DNA of 20,037 nucleotides from a virus: positions 1 through 20,037 of the IMG/VR virus record IMGVR_UViG_3300006869_000154; one strand, written 5' to 3'. This document shows positions 5,884 through 12,716 of this stretch, piece after piece. The position numbers and the translations under genes were made by a program. The stretch's first letter is position 1. Each line of letters opens with the position of its first letter. The notes below the pieces were generated by a model. It made no database searches, was not told the origin of the DNA, and worked only from the letters and a program-made list of their open reading frames with translations.

Positions 5884-5894
5884 CTGTATTTAGT
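5884..5894 (-). promoter_or_regulatory. Late-promoter-like motif upstream of secreted cassette
   Basis: The minus strand reads ACTAAATACAG, one mismatch to the NATAAATA core but sharing the exact 9-mer TAAATACAG with the site at 3023-3031. Transcription would start near 5881 and produce a leader of about 55 nt containing the 9-bp hairpin. Confidence 0.4.
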
Positions 5895-5920
5895 CTTTTG
5901 AGATTTTTAAATTTGAACGA

Positions 5921-6688
5921 TTATTCCATTTGTTCGAAGATGTGATATAAAAGAGTCGAATACTCTGTATGTGCGTCTTCGTCTGGATGATTGTGTTCGT
6001 GGATCGTATAGTTCTCTTTGGCGAGAGTGTAGAGGTCTTTCCAATGTCCCATTCCAATCCTAGACTCTTTCTTTAGTCTACCCAGATGTTCATTACACTG
6101 TTTCTGCCAATTGCGAAAAATTTTATCTCGTCCATTTTCCTGAGTCATGTAGATCATCATATCATACATCATCTTATGGAAAGCGCCTTGAATCAATTTA
6201 ATACCAAGAGTATCACATGTGTTTTGTAGACTTAACATGAAAGTAAGGGTGTGTAGAATATCGGTTCTTGGTTCATGACCCTTATGGATATACATGTACA
6301 TCGCACCCCACTTACTCTCGTCAAGAATATCGATTCTCTCCGGAGAATATTGGGTCATGTCATCATATCGTTTTATGTTCAACCACTTTTCGTTGTGAAC
6401 CTCTCTGGACTCAGCGACCTCATGTCGAGTAAACCCAGACCACATAACCACAATGTGAGTGGGCATGGTTCTCTTTCCCGCCTGTGCATCCGCAAGGTAC
6501 ACTGTGAGATCACGGAAAATCTTTTCGTTACCTCCGCCACAGGTTGCAAGATTTACTGGTGGTTCCTCAAAACCAAGATGATTACTTAACTTACTTGCCC
6601 AGTTTCTAGGCCAGTGAGTAGGGGGGTCATCATTACAACCCTCCAACTCATCCCCATATGTAAAACTGCAACCATTGACTAGTAACAT
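5921..6688 (-). CDS. SGNH-hydrolase-like protein
   Basis: The 255-residue protein starts MLLVNGCSFTYGDEL, the block I signature of phage SGNH/GDSL-type hydrolases, with the candidate nucleophile Ser8. Further family-like blocks are ATCGGGNEKI (Asn54), VVMWSGFTRHE (about 81-90) and a C-terminal HNHPDEDAH, where His234 in HP would be the catalytic histidine. The acid three residues before it is Glu231 instead of the usual Asp. Length is normal for the family. Members are esterases, acetylhydrolases or lipases acting on sugars or lipids; the substrate cannot be told. The start ATG lies 3 nt after the stop of the DUF3310 gene. No signal peptide is seen, so it acts in the cytoplasm or virion, for example on capsule or LPS acetyl groups if virion-borne. 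Confidence 0.75.
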   Translation of the reverse strand: MLLVNGCSFTYGDELEGCNDDPPTHWPRNWASKLSNHLGFEEPPVNLATCGGGNEKIFRDLTVYLADAQAGKRTMPTHIVVMWSGFTRHEVAESREVHNEKWLNIKRYDDMTQYSPERIDILDESKWGAMYMYIHKGHEPRTDILHTLTFMLSLQNTCDTLGIKLIQGAFHKMMYDMMIYMTQENGRDKIFRNWQKQCNEHLGRLKKESRIGMGHWKDLYTLAKENYTIHEHNHPDEDAHTEYSTLLYHIFEQME

Positions 6689-6691
6689 AAA

Positions 6692-7225
6692 TTATCCATT
6701 TTCTAGATCGTGAACATACAACGCCAGTAGTGCGTAGTGCAATACTTTCATTAGGTCTTTGCGGTGATCAGATACATCACCCTTATTACCGTAGCGACTG
6801 TTGTATTTATCCACGTTACCTAGAAAGAAACCCATACCTCTTCCCCTGTCAATGATAACCTCACTTGACTGGATACCGGACTGACAATAGTGGGCGCTGT
6901 ACGTACTATCGATGTACTCTTTAAATTCCTTGATCAACTCATCCTCACGGAACTTATAGTCCGGACGATGTTCAACGCTGCCATAGTCATCATCAGTAAC
7001 AGTCAGGGTTACTGTAGTGGCGTCCCCATAGTCAAGTGTGTAGGGATTTCCGATACTAGTTGTAAAGTCTAGGGGCACAGTATCAACAGTTATACCATCT
7101 ACTTTAATAGTGTCCTCCTTCTTTCCAAACTTCTCTTCCCTATGTTTACGGGCCATCTCGTTCCACTCTTCTGGAGTGATGTCATCAATACTACCCCTAC
7201 CACTTCTATCCTTCTTTTTCGACAT
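6692..7225 (-). CDS. DUF3310-domain protein
   Basis: The 177-residue protein has a charged N-terminal half and a C-terminal domain at about residues 110-172 that fits DUF3310. Visible elements are AHYCQSGIQSSEVI (His112, Tyr113), the glycine/asparagine block GFFLGNVDKYNSRYGNK (Gly136, Asn137, Lys140, Tyr141, Arg144), and DHRKDLMKVLHYALLAL (Asp157, Lys160, Tyr164). The domain occurs in many phages and in the nucleotide kinase gp1.7 of T7, so a role in nucleotide metabolism is possible and fits the thymidylate synthase nearby; activity is not shown by the sequence. ATG 7225 overlaps the ANL-like gene by 20 nt and has GAGG upstream. The N-terminal 90 residues are unassigned. Confidence 0.8.
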   Translation of the reverse strand: MSKKKDRSGRGSIDDITPEEWNEMARKHREEKFGKKEDTIKVDGITVDTVPLDFTTSIGNPYTLDYGDATTVTLTVTDDDYGSVEHRPDYKFREDELIKEFKEYIDSTYSAHYCQSGIQSSEVIIDRGRGMGFFLGNVDKYNSRYGNKGDVSDHRKDLMKVLHYALLALYVHDLENG

Positions 7226-8660
7226 CTCTATACCTCAATCTATCAGTTTCATAATCATCGAAACCATACTCCAGTTGACTCTTCAGGTTGTGCCAGTATC
7301 GACATCTTAGATTGTCGAGACAAAACGCTTCCCTAGACTGGTGTACGATATCCTTAAAATACCGAAGGTCAGAGAGTTTCTCGTTCTCTTCGGCGGTAAA
7401 GTCTTCGTATACAACCAAGTAGTTTCTACCGTACTTGGATAGTATGTCGAAGTTCTCATGACCCAGAATCTCCTTCACTGGTCTTGAGTACGGGTTCTTG
7501 AACACTCTATGTAACCGAATGTACTCACCCGCCTCGTTCTTGTCATAAAAATGAGAAAGTTGCACGAATTCTCTACACGGTTTTGCACGAACCAGTGCGA
7601 CCTTTTCCCTTTCATTATACAAAATATTATAGAAGTTGTCAAGGGGTTTTCCTACGTTACCCTCTTCGAACGGTGTCTTTTTGTCAACCACCTTGCAGAA
7701 CAGATTAAACGCCTGCGCCCTCTTTTCTCCACTTAGGATCGCAACTCTTAGATCCCACTTCTTTATAATACGGTGTAGGTTCTCCGTGAACTCACCATAG
7801 GGGTAAATGAATGTCACATCTCTCCTAGATTTTTTAGACATACGAGCGACCATGTTTTCAAGGGTCTCCTCGTTCTTGATCATGACTTGTTTCTTACCCT
7901 CTTCCTCCATGACAGACACAACAAAGTTTGTGAACACGGGGTTCCACATGGACAACCTGTCCCAGAAATTCATTAACAGATGTTCCGTACAGTAGATGTA
8001 AGCCGGTAGGAAATACGTCATGAAAGATTCTGCGTGAATGAAATTGAAGGTGTGGATTGCACGAGTGTCTTTTAGATTAAATATTGCACCGTTACGTGCA
8101 GAGAGTGCGGCGACCTCTTTATGTGTGTAGTACCTGAAATTGAAACTGTCATCTTCCAGTCCGTCATCATACGAGATGTATAGAAGATCATGGGGTCCGG
8201 ATAAGATGCCAGGCACTTCACCCCCTTCATAAGAGTCTAGGTCAACATCATCGATGTTAATCAGACACCCAGTGTTACCGTAACTCTCCATTTCATGTAC
8301 AAGGTAGTCAGGTATGATACCCTCACACATGCGAGAAGCCTCTTCATCTATCACAAGTAGTTCAGGTTTGAGAAGAGGGATTGCACCATCAACTAGGATG
8401 TCTCTGTTCCAAGGCAGGTGGCCCGGAAACATAACAACACCCAGTTCTGCAAGTGCAAAAACAAAGGCGTGAAAATTTGTTTTGTTGGTGACACAACCAA
8501 TCGCACATATGTCACCCTTCTGGATACCCACCTCGTTATGGAGATAGCACTTCCACTTATCAATTAGTTCGACAAACTCTTCTTTGTTGTGTTCACTAGC
8601 ACGTCCCCTATGGACGTTTCTAACCAGAAGTTGTTCTCGAAGTAAACTCCGATTAATCAC
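7206..8660 (-). CDS. Degenerate ANL-superfamily (acyl-adenylate synthetase-like) protein
   Basis: This 484-residue protein follows the ANL fold order without its catalytic motifs. Residues 28-110 match the N-terminal region of AMP-forming synthetases: EVGIQKGDICAIGCVTN, then FVFALAELGVVMFPG and the buried strand PELLVIDEEAS. At 157-186 DLLYISYDDGLEDDSF takes the place of the Ser/Thr/Gly-rich phosphate loop and is followed by YYTHKEVAAL where THxN is usual. Residues 303-341 (LRVAILSGEKRAQAF, then NVGKPLDNF) match the SGG and VGKPL blocks, while the YGxTE motif between them is missing. Length is a little short for a complete enzyme. The start is GTG 8660 with AGGAG 7 nt upstream; it overlaps the upstream 2OG oxygenase gene by 8 nt, so the two are coupled. 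A binding or carrier role rather than adenylation is likely. Confidence 0.65.
   Translation of the reverse strand: MINRSLLREQLLVRNVHRGRASEHNKEEFVELIDKWKCYLHNEVGIQKGDICAIGCVTNKTNFHAFVFALAELGVVMFPGHLPWNRDILVDGAIPLLKPELLVIDEEASRMCEGIIPDYLVHEMESYGNTGCLINIDDVDLDSYEGGEVPGILSGPHDLLYISYDDGLEDDSFNFRYYTHKEVAALSARNGAIFNLKDTRAIHTFNFIHAESFMTYFLPAYIYCTEHLLMNFWDRLSMWNPVFTNFVVSVMEEEGKKQVMIKNEETLENMVARMSKKSRRDVTFIYPYGEFTENLHRIIKKWDLRVAILSGEKRAQAFNLFCKVVDKKTPFEEGNVGKPLDNFYNILYNEREKVALVRAKPCREFVQLSHFYDKNEAGEYIRLHRVFKNPYSRPVKEILGHENFDILSKYGRNYLVVYEDFTAEENEKLSDLRYFKDIVHQSREAFCLDNLRCRYWHNLKSQLEYGFDDYETDRLRYRDVEKEG
7614..7642 (-). promoter_or_regulatory. Perfect-consensus sigma-70 promoter within ANL-like gene
   Basis: TTGACA (7637-7642), 17 nt, TATAAT (7614-7619): 12/12 match on the coding strand of the ANL-like gene. 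A start near 7607 would give a transcript carrying the 3' part of that gene, then DUF3310 and the SGNH-like gene. It lies in codons for GKPLDNFYNILYNE, so it may be chance in an AT-rich coding stretch. Confidence 0.5.
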
Positions 8661-9318
8661 TCTCAATCTCCTCAATTAACATGTCACGTAACTGTCTCGC
8701 CTTCTCATCACGAGGATCATTTTCACCATACCCACAGAATTTATATGCGAGGGTAATCCGTTTACCCCCTGCATATGCGGCGTGCCAACACAAATTATCA
8801 GGTTCCTCTTTGGGTCCAAAGTAATAGTGTCTGCACTGCCAGCCTGGTACGTCTGGTATGGTCACCACTTCATCTTTCTTGATATCATAATAAGTGAAGT
8901 AACCATCACCCTCAGACCAAGTGAACAGAACTTGATATGCGGTAGCGTCCCAGTTGGTATGCCAACCTACGAAACCGCCTGGCGGGTAATACGACAACAG
9001 TGCACTGGTGTGCGCCCCTATCTCAGATGCGAACTCGTACTTGACCATATTCATGTACGAACTCCAGACTTCCGGATCCCTTCGTACCATAGACGCAATC
9101 GGTTGTGCATAGTGTCTATCTGGCGGACCTACAGGATCACCCTTAAGAGAAACCTCTCTCAAGAACTCTTCGCTTGTAAGGTACTGTCCGTTTTGTCTGT
9201 CCTCTTCAGAAGAGTACATGAAGTACTTTGGATCCTCGTACCCGTCAACCTTAAAGAACTCATCTTTGAAATGGTTGAGGGTTGCGAGAAAGTCTTTATT
9301 CCGTATCTGAACTTCCAT
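8653..9318 (-). CDS. 2OG-Fe(II) oxygenase-like protein
   Basis: The 221-residue protein has a double-stranded beta-helix signature: LLSYYPPGGFVGWHTNWDA, then LFTWSEGDGYFTYYD, and CWHAAYAGGKRITLAYKF at the end. His120, His179 and Arg187 are the natural candidates for the distal and proximal iron ligands and the 2-oxoglutarate anchor. The usual HxD is HTN here (Asn122), with Asp124 two residues on, so the second ligand is uncertain. ATG 9318 has AGGA 6 nt upstream; the longer frame from 9381 is rejected. It overlaps the AbrB-like gene by 23 nt and the ANL-like gene by 8 nt. The substrate is unknown: protein, small molecule or a group bound by the ANL-like partner are possible. Confidence 0.75.
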   Translation of the reverse strand: MEVQIRNKDFLATLNHFKDEFFKVDGYEDPKYFMYSSEEDRQNGQYLTSEEFLREVSLKGDPVGPPDRHYAQPIASMVRRDPEVWSSYMNMVKYEFASEIGAHTSALLSYYPPGGFVGWHTNWDATAYQVLFTWSEGDGYFTYYDIKKDEVVTIPDVPGWQCRHYYFGPKEEPDNLCWHAAYAGGKRITLAYKFCGYGENDPRDEKARQLRDMLIEEIESD

Positions 9319-9472
9319 CTTGTTTCCTAAAACTCCACTGACCAGTAATCTTATTTTGTTCCCAAACGATCTGGTCACCAACTTTCAAATCGAGCGCTTC
9401 CATCATCTCATCAGAAAATTCCAAACATTGATATCCATCGCTGTCTTCAAATACTTTCGTCGTATATATCAT
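9296..9472 (-). CDS. Small AbrB/MazE-like protein
   Basis: The 58-residue protein contains GYQCLEFSDEMMEALDLKVGD followed by QIVWEQNKITGQWSF, close to the SpoVT/AbrB swapped-hairpin pattern (x-x-hydrophobic-P/S-x-E/D-hydrophobic...LxxGDxhxh). Such domains form dimeric DNA-binding units in transition-state regulators and toxin-antitoxin antitoxins. No toxin gene is next to it. The ATG at 9472 is chosen because AAGGAG lies 9 nt upstream and because it gives exactly the length of the domain; an ATG at 9511 in the same frame has no such site. It overlaps the small membrane protein gene by 26 nt and the oxygenase gene by 23 nt. It may regulate the cluster or simply be a single-domain accessory protein. 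Confidence 0.65.
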   Translation of the reverse strand: MIYTTKVFEDSDGYQCLEFSDEMMEALDLKVGDQIVWEQNKITGQWSFRKQDGSSDTE

Positions 9473-9584
9473 CGTCCTTAACTCCTTCGATGTCACCTTT
9501 GAAATAACCATCTATCAACATGTACACAACAGTATTGACAATCGCCAACGTAATCAAAAACATCCAACCGGCAAATTGTTCCAT
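9447..9584 (-). CDS. 45-residue single-span membrane protein
   Basis: The predicted protein has a short N-terminus (MEQFAG), one hydrophobic helix at about residues 7-25 (WMFLITLAIVNTVVYMLI) and an acidic tail (KDDDIYDE). It would span the inner membrane once with the tail probably in the cytoplasm. Its ATG shares one base with the stop of thyX (TAATG), so translation is coupled to ThyX. Longer in-frame starts exist within thyX but lack support. No function can be assigned; small phage membrane proteins of this type often alter host membrane or defence functions. Confidence 0.6.
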   Translation of the reverse strand: MEQFAGWMFLITLAIVNTVVYMLIDGYFKGDIEGVKDDDIYDESI

Positions 9585-10273
9585 TAGTCTAACGCCTCCA
9601 CTACAGATGGAAAGTGTGCACCGATTACCGCCCATGCCTTTTTCGCAATATCGATGTGTTCTTTCTGAGTACCATTCGCCATGCGTAGATCACAGTAATG
9701 GATCCAAGACCTCAGAGTACCGGACATGTACAAAGTTGTCTTAGTGTTACCCTCCGGTAATACCGCACGGGCCTGTTCCTTTGCAATACCTTGGTTCAGG
9801 GCCCACTCATACGCCTGTCTCGCCTTGTTGATAACTTCGGACTGTTTCATGTTCCACTGTTCGTAGAGTCGTTCATTAGGGGTCTTGTTACCACCCTTTC
9901 CAAAATCATCAATGTCATCCAGTTCGATAGAGTTCTGTCGGTTCTTAGGATCTTGCAACCTCGCCTCTCGTAGATTAAAGGTGTCACTCTCCGCATACCG
10001 TTGAGAGAACTCTTGGAATGAAAACGAACGGTGTCGAACAATCTGACGTGAAATGTCACGTGTTGTCTTGATCTCCATCGTTACTGACACCATCTCGAAG
10101 GGAGACCAGTGTTTATGTTTGATCAGATACTTCAGAAGTTTCGGTGCGGTCAATGCGTTGTTCTGATTGATCGGGTTTGAAACTCTTGCGGCGTATGCAA
10201 CCAACTCCTCCGCCGTGTGACACCCAGTGCTAGCACTAGGAGTAGTGAGACCCACAAGGTTAACCTCACTCAT
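9584..10273 (-). CDS. thyX: Flavin-dependent thymidylate synthase ThyX
   Basis: The 229-residue enzyme methylates dUMP to dTMP using methylene-tetrahydrofolate with FAD and NADPH, supplying thymidine for phage DNA synthesis. The defining ThyX motif RHRx7SxR is complete at residues 80-93 (RHRSFSFQEFSQRY), and the Glu/Arg-rich FAD/dUMP pocket fragments such as QARAVLPEGNTKTTLYM and SGTLRSWIHYCDLRM are present near 170-200. Length is in the family's usual range. ATG 10273 follows a strong AAGGAG at 6 nt, placed over the stop of the upstream oxygenase gene (10 nt gap). It sits among the metabolic genes directly downstream of the replication block, and DUF3310 further down may be related to nucleotide supply. 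Confidence 0.97.
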   Translation of the reverse strand: MSEVNLVGLTTPSASTGCHTAEELVAYAARVSNPINQNNALTAPKLLKYLIKHKHWSPFEMVSVTMEIKTTRDISRQIVRHRSFSFQEFSQRYAESDTFNLREARLQDPKNRQNSIELDDIDDFGKGGNKTPNERLYEQWNMKQSEVINKARQAYEWALNQGIAKEQARAVLPEGNTKTTLYMSGTLRSWIHYCDLRMANGTQKEHIDIAKKAWAVIGAHFPSVVEALD

Positions 10274-10283
10274 TTTACTCTCC

Positions 10284-10835
10284 TTATTGGTAATGTAGAC
10301 ATGTCATCATGATGTACTTATCGTGATCATTAGGTGTCAGTCCTGCATGGGGAAACATCCACATGGGTGGGAAGACAACGACACGTCCGGTCTTTGGTCT
10401 GATTTCTAAATCACCCCCGTCAACATCTAATGCGGGGAACATAGTTGAACCATCGTTGTTGTTAAGGTATATGATTGCGACAGCCGCTCTACGAGCTGTC
10501 GGATAATCCGTAACGTCAACGTGGGTTTGAAACTCCTGAGTGGATTTCTTTGCGTACTTCTTTATACGCAACGCCTCCATCGCTGTCACCTTTAGATAGT
10601 TCTCCGCACCACACTCTTGAATATAACTTCTATAGATGGGTAACAGTTTGGTGTAGACGTACTGGCACTCAGAAGGAACGCTCTCGTTCAGGTCCAATTG
10701 GTCAAAGTGGTAACCACCAGTCTTGTAAGACGTGACCGATTTCTTATTGTTCTTGAAAATTCTTACGTAACGTGCACATACATCTTCATTGAGAACATTA
10801 TCGTATACCTTGATAAGTTCTCTAAGTGAGGTCAT
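10284..10835 (-). CDS. 2OG-Fe(II) oxygenase, prolyl-4-hydroxylase-like
   Basis: The 183-residue protein carries a complete iron-binding facial triad: HVD (His105, Asp107), distal His163 in FPHAG, and Lys173 a typical distance further on for 2-oxoglutarate. The core pattern RRAAVAIIYLNN, then GGDLEIRPKTGRVVVFPP is the usual order of the P4H-type double-stranded beta-helix. It would hydroxylate a side chain or a small molecule in the cytoplasm, coupled to succinate formation. The ATG 10835 (AAGG 9 nt upstream) overlaps the end of the 59-residue gene by 14 nt; upstream in-frame ATGs at 10868 and 10904 lack ribosome binding sites. It is not clearly related to the oxygenase at 8653-9318, which has a different ligand motif. 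A nucleobase-modifying role has no support from motifs. Confidence 0.85.
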   Translation of the reverse strand: MTSLRELIKVYDNVLNEDVCARYVRIFKNNKKSVTSYKTGGYHFDQLDLNESVPSECQYVYTKLLPIYRSYIQECGAENYLKVTAMEALRIKKYAKKSTQEFQTHVDVTDYPTARRAAVAIIYLNNNDGSTMFPALDVDGGDLEIRPKTGRVVVFPPMWMFPHAGLTPNDHDKYIMMTCLHYQ

Positions 10836-11001
10836 CCCAGTCAACCTTGTCTTTGTCGAGACAGTCATTATCGTGCAACCATTGTAGTGCGTTCTCAATT
10901 CCAATGAGAGTGCCGGCTTTGATTCCGGATCGGTAACCTATAGTGTGACTCGCCCACAACAAGAATGTGGCGACCACTGCAATTTCCCAATTGTCAAACA
11001 T
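10822..11001 (-). CDS. 59-residue membrane protein
   Basis: An ATG at 11001 opens 59 codons ending in TAG at 10822. The product starts MFDNWEIAVVATFLLWASH and holds one hydrophobic helix at about residues 6-22, followed by a soluble, Asp-rich tail (HDNDCLDKDKVDWDD). AAGG lies 8 nt before the ATG, inside the last codons of the helicase gene, whose stop is 3 nt away. The end overlaps the oxygenase start by 14 nt. The frame closes an otherwise empty gap of about 170 nt, which supports it. It is related in layout, not clearly in sequence, to the 45-residue membrane protein downstream of thyX. Confidence 0.75.
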   Translation of the reverse strand: MFDNWEIAVVATFLLWASHTIGYRSGIKAGTLIGIENALQWLHDNDCLDKDKVDWDDLT

Positions 11002-11004
11002 GAT

Positions 11005-12396
11005 TTATACCTTAAATAAATTGAACCTCTCGGCACTGAGACGTTCTCCCGCAGATGACTTGTCAAACGCTGGACGGTCATCTACTACTTCACCTTCTTC
11101 TTCCGAAGACTGTTCACAATCATACAGTCTCATTTTCGATCTGTCAACCCCTACAACAAATTTCTGATTCACTGTGGGATCGTTGTAACGGTTCTTCAAC
11201 TGTTTTACGAGGATCTTACCCTGAGAGTTTAGTTCAGTGTTAGAGATCAGAGCGAACATGAAGTCTGCGGTTGCGGGTAGACCAAAAGACTCAGAGGTAT
11301 CTTCGAGACCCACATCATCGTTTGAGTAACCAGATCGTGTAGTCTGAGTTGCAGAGACGATAGGAACATTGAACTCCACTGCCAGTCCACGGATCTCTTC
11401 TGCAATACTCTTGATATAAGAGTAAGAGTTAATTGCACCACCCATACCCTTCATACGAGAAGAGGCGCAGATGTTCAAGTAATCGATGAAGACAATATCC
11501 GGAGTAAACTTCTTCTTCAGTTTCAGTTCGTTCAACAAAGCACGGAAGTGTGAAGTGTTCGCCTGTCCGGTAGGGTACTCCTTGATTATCAACTTACCCT
11601 GAGTCTTACGTGCGAGTTCTCCAACCCGATCACGGAACATATCCTTCGACATGTTCTCTAACTGGTCAATCGCTACGTTGAGTAGATTCGCATCGATACG
11701 TTCCGCGATTCGTTCTTCAGCCATCTCCATAGTGATGTAAAGGACATTTTTTCCCTGAGACAAGGAAGCTCCAGCACAATGACACATGAAAAGACTTTTA
11801 CCGACACCCGTACCTGCAAGTGCAATGTTGAGGGTCTTATTAGGTAGACCACCCTTAGTGATGGAATTAAAGTATTCCAGATCGAACGGAAGTCTTTCTT
11901 CTTTCTGGTGGTAGAACTCATATCGTTGGTCTACGTTTTCAATATAGTCGTGTCCAATATTGGTATCGAAACTAACTGCGAGCGCCTTACTCAGGATCTC
12001 CGGTATCGCATTCTTACTTAGTGTTTTGTGTTTACCATCAATTACGGATATAGACTCCATGACTGCATTGAATACCGCACGGTCTTGACACCACTTCTCT
12101 GTACGGTCAACCAACCAATTTACGTCTACCTCTTCAAAAGAAAAGATGTTGGGCAAAATCTCCATTGCATGTCGGTACTGTTCATCCGACAGTCGGTCAC
12201 CCTCATCGATCTCAATCTTGAAGGATTCCATAGTCGGAAGTTTGTTGTACTTGGCAATGAACTTGGTGAACTCTTTGAAGAGATTACGATAGACCCCTTC
12301 GAAATAGTCCGGTGATACGAATGCTGCAACCTTCCTCGCATACTCATCATTCGTTACTAAGTTGCGAAGTATAGTTTGTTCTAGGTTTATATCCAT
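11005..12396 (-). CDS. Replicative DNA helicase, DnaB/gp41 type
   Basis: The 463-residue protein is a hexameric 5'-3' replicative helicase of the RecA-like DnaB family, the counterpart of T4 gp41. Residues 1-130 form the N-terminal helical domain. Walker A is GTGVGKS at 195-201 (Lys200), and the Walker B strand IVFIDYLN has Asp305. The arginine/DNA-loop region follows with VSATQTTRSG and the conserved end block VKQLKNRYNDP. Length is normal. The start is ATG 12396, sharing one base with the upstream stop (TGATG) with GAGG just before it. It works at the fork with the primase and polymerase encoded upstream. A sigma-70-like promoter in its last codons may boost the genes that follow. Confidence 0.95.
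   Translation of the reverse strand: MDINLEQTILRNLVTNDEYARKVAAFVSPDYFEGVYRNLFKEFTKFIAKYNKLPTMESFKIEIDEGDRLSDEQYRHAMEILPNIFSFEEVDVNWLVDRTEKWCQDRAVFNAVMESISVIDGKHKTLSKNAIPEILSKALAVSFDTNIGHDYIENVDQRYEFYHQKEERLPFDLEYFNSITKGGLPNKTLNIALAGTGVGKSLFMCHCAGASLSQGKNVLYITMEMAEERIAERIDANLLNVAIDQLENMSKDMFRDRVGELARKTQGKLIIKEYPTGQANTSHFRALLNELKLKKKFTPDIVFIDYLNICASSRMKGMGGAINSYSYIKSIAEEIRGLAVEFNVPIVSATQTTRSGYSNDDVGLEDTSESFGLPATADFMFALISNTELNSQGKILVKQLKNRYNDPTVNQKFVVGVDRSKMRLYDCEQSSEEEGEVVDDRPAFDKSSAGERLSAERFNLFKV
11119..11147 (-). promoter_or_regulatory. Sigma-70-like promoter in 3' end of helicase gene
   Basis: TTGACA (11142-11147), 17 nt, TATGAT (11119-11124): 11/12 match. Start near 11112, about 110 nt upstream of the 59-residue gene at 11001, so it could drive the 11001-9296 group (membrane protein, oxygenase, thyX). 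It lies in helicase codons and may be chance. Confidence 0.45.
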
Positions 12397-12716
12397 CAAG
12401 TCCTCGGCTGTGCGATTGCCCACCCTTCATTGAAGGCGGTTTCTAGAATGTCCTCCAGAATGTCTGCTGCATATTCCTGAAGTTGAATGTCATCAGATGT
12501 CAATAAAGGATCAGGTGAGAATACCACCTTATAATTGAATGTAAGGCAATCCTGAATTTCATTGAATGCAACATTTCCATAACGAATAACGGTTTCAGTG
12601 AAATCACCACGTAGAATACGTATGTCCCACGCCTGATCATTAGGAGAGTCTTCGACGGGGATCAACTTATAATCAATCCCCTCAGAGACCTTATCTACAT
12701 TAAGTTTCTTCGGCAT
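12396..12716 (-). CDS. Hypothetical protein between uvsX and helicase
   Basis: The 106-residue soluble protein (MPKKLNVDKVSEGIDYKLI...) shows mixed beta/alpha character: a strand-rich centre (AWDIRILRGDFTETVIRYG, then CLTFNYKVVFSPDP) and an acidic C-terminal helix (EYAADILEDILETAF). The ATG 12716 overlaps the end of uvsX by 17 nt and the stop shares a base with the helicase start, so expression is tied to both. Location between recombinase and helicase suggests a replication or recombination accessory function, for example a helicase-loading or single-strand-binding helper, but nothing in the sequence proves it. Confidence 0.8.
   Translation of the reverse strand: MPKKLNVDKVSEGIDYKLIPVEDSPNDQAWDIRILRGDFTETVIRYGNVAFNEIQDCLTFNYKVVFSPDPLLTSDDIQLQEYAADILEDILETAFNEGWAIAQPRT

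Noticed and set aside
6804-6811. Late promoter GATAAATA within the DUF3310 gene
   Set aside because: It matches the core, but it is inside a coding region about 115 nt before the next gene, and one chance match in 20 kb is expected.
8782-9330. Plus-strand frame of 182 codons
   Set aside because: It lies entirely opposite the 2OG oxygenase gene, which has iron-ligand motifs and a good start site; all long plus-strand frames in the window are similar shadows.
9296-9584. Toxin-antitoxin module
   Set aside because: The AbrB-like protein resembles an antitoxin, but its neighbours are a membrane peptide and an oxygenase, with no PemK/MazF-like or other toxin.
10284-10835. TET/JBP-like DNA base hydroxylase
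   Set aside because: The motifs fit prolyl-hydroxylase-like enzymes; no dCMP hydroxymethylase or base glucosyltransferase accompanies it, so a DNA hypermodification system is not supported here.
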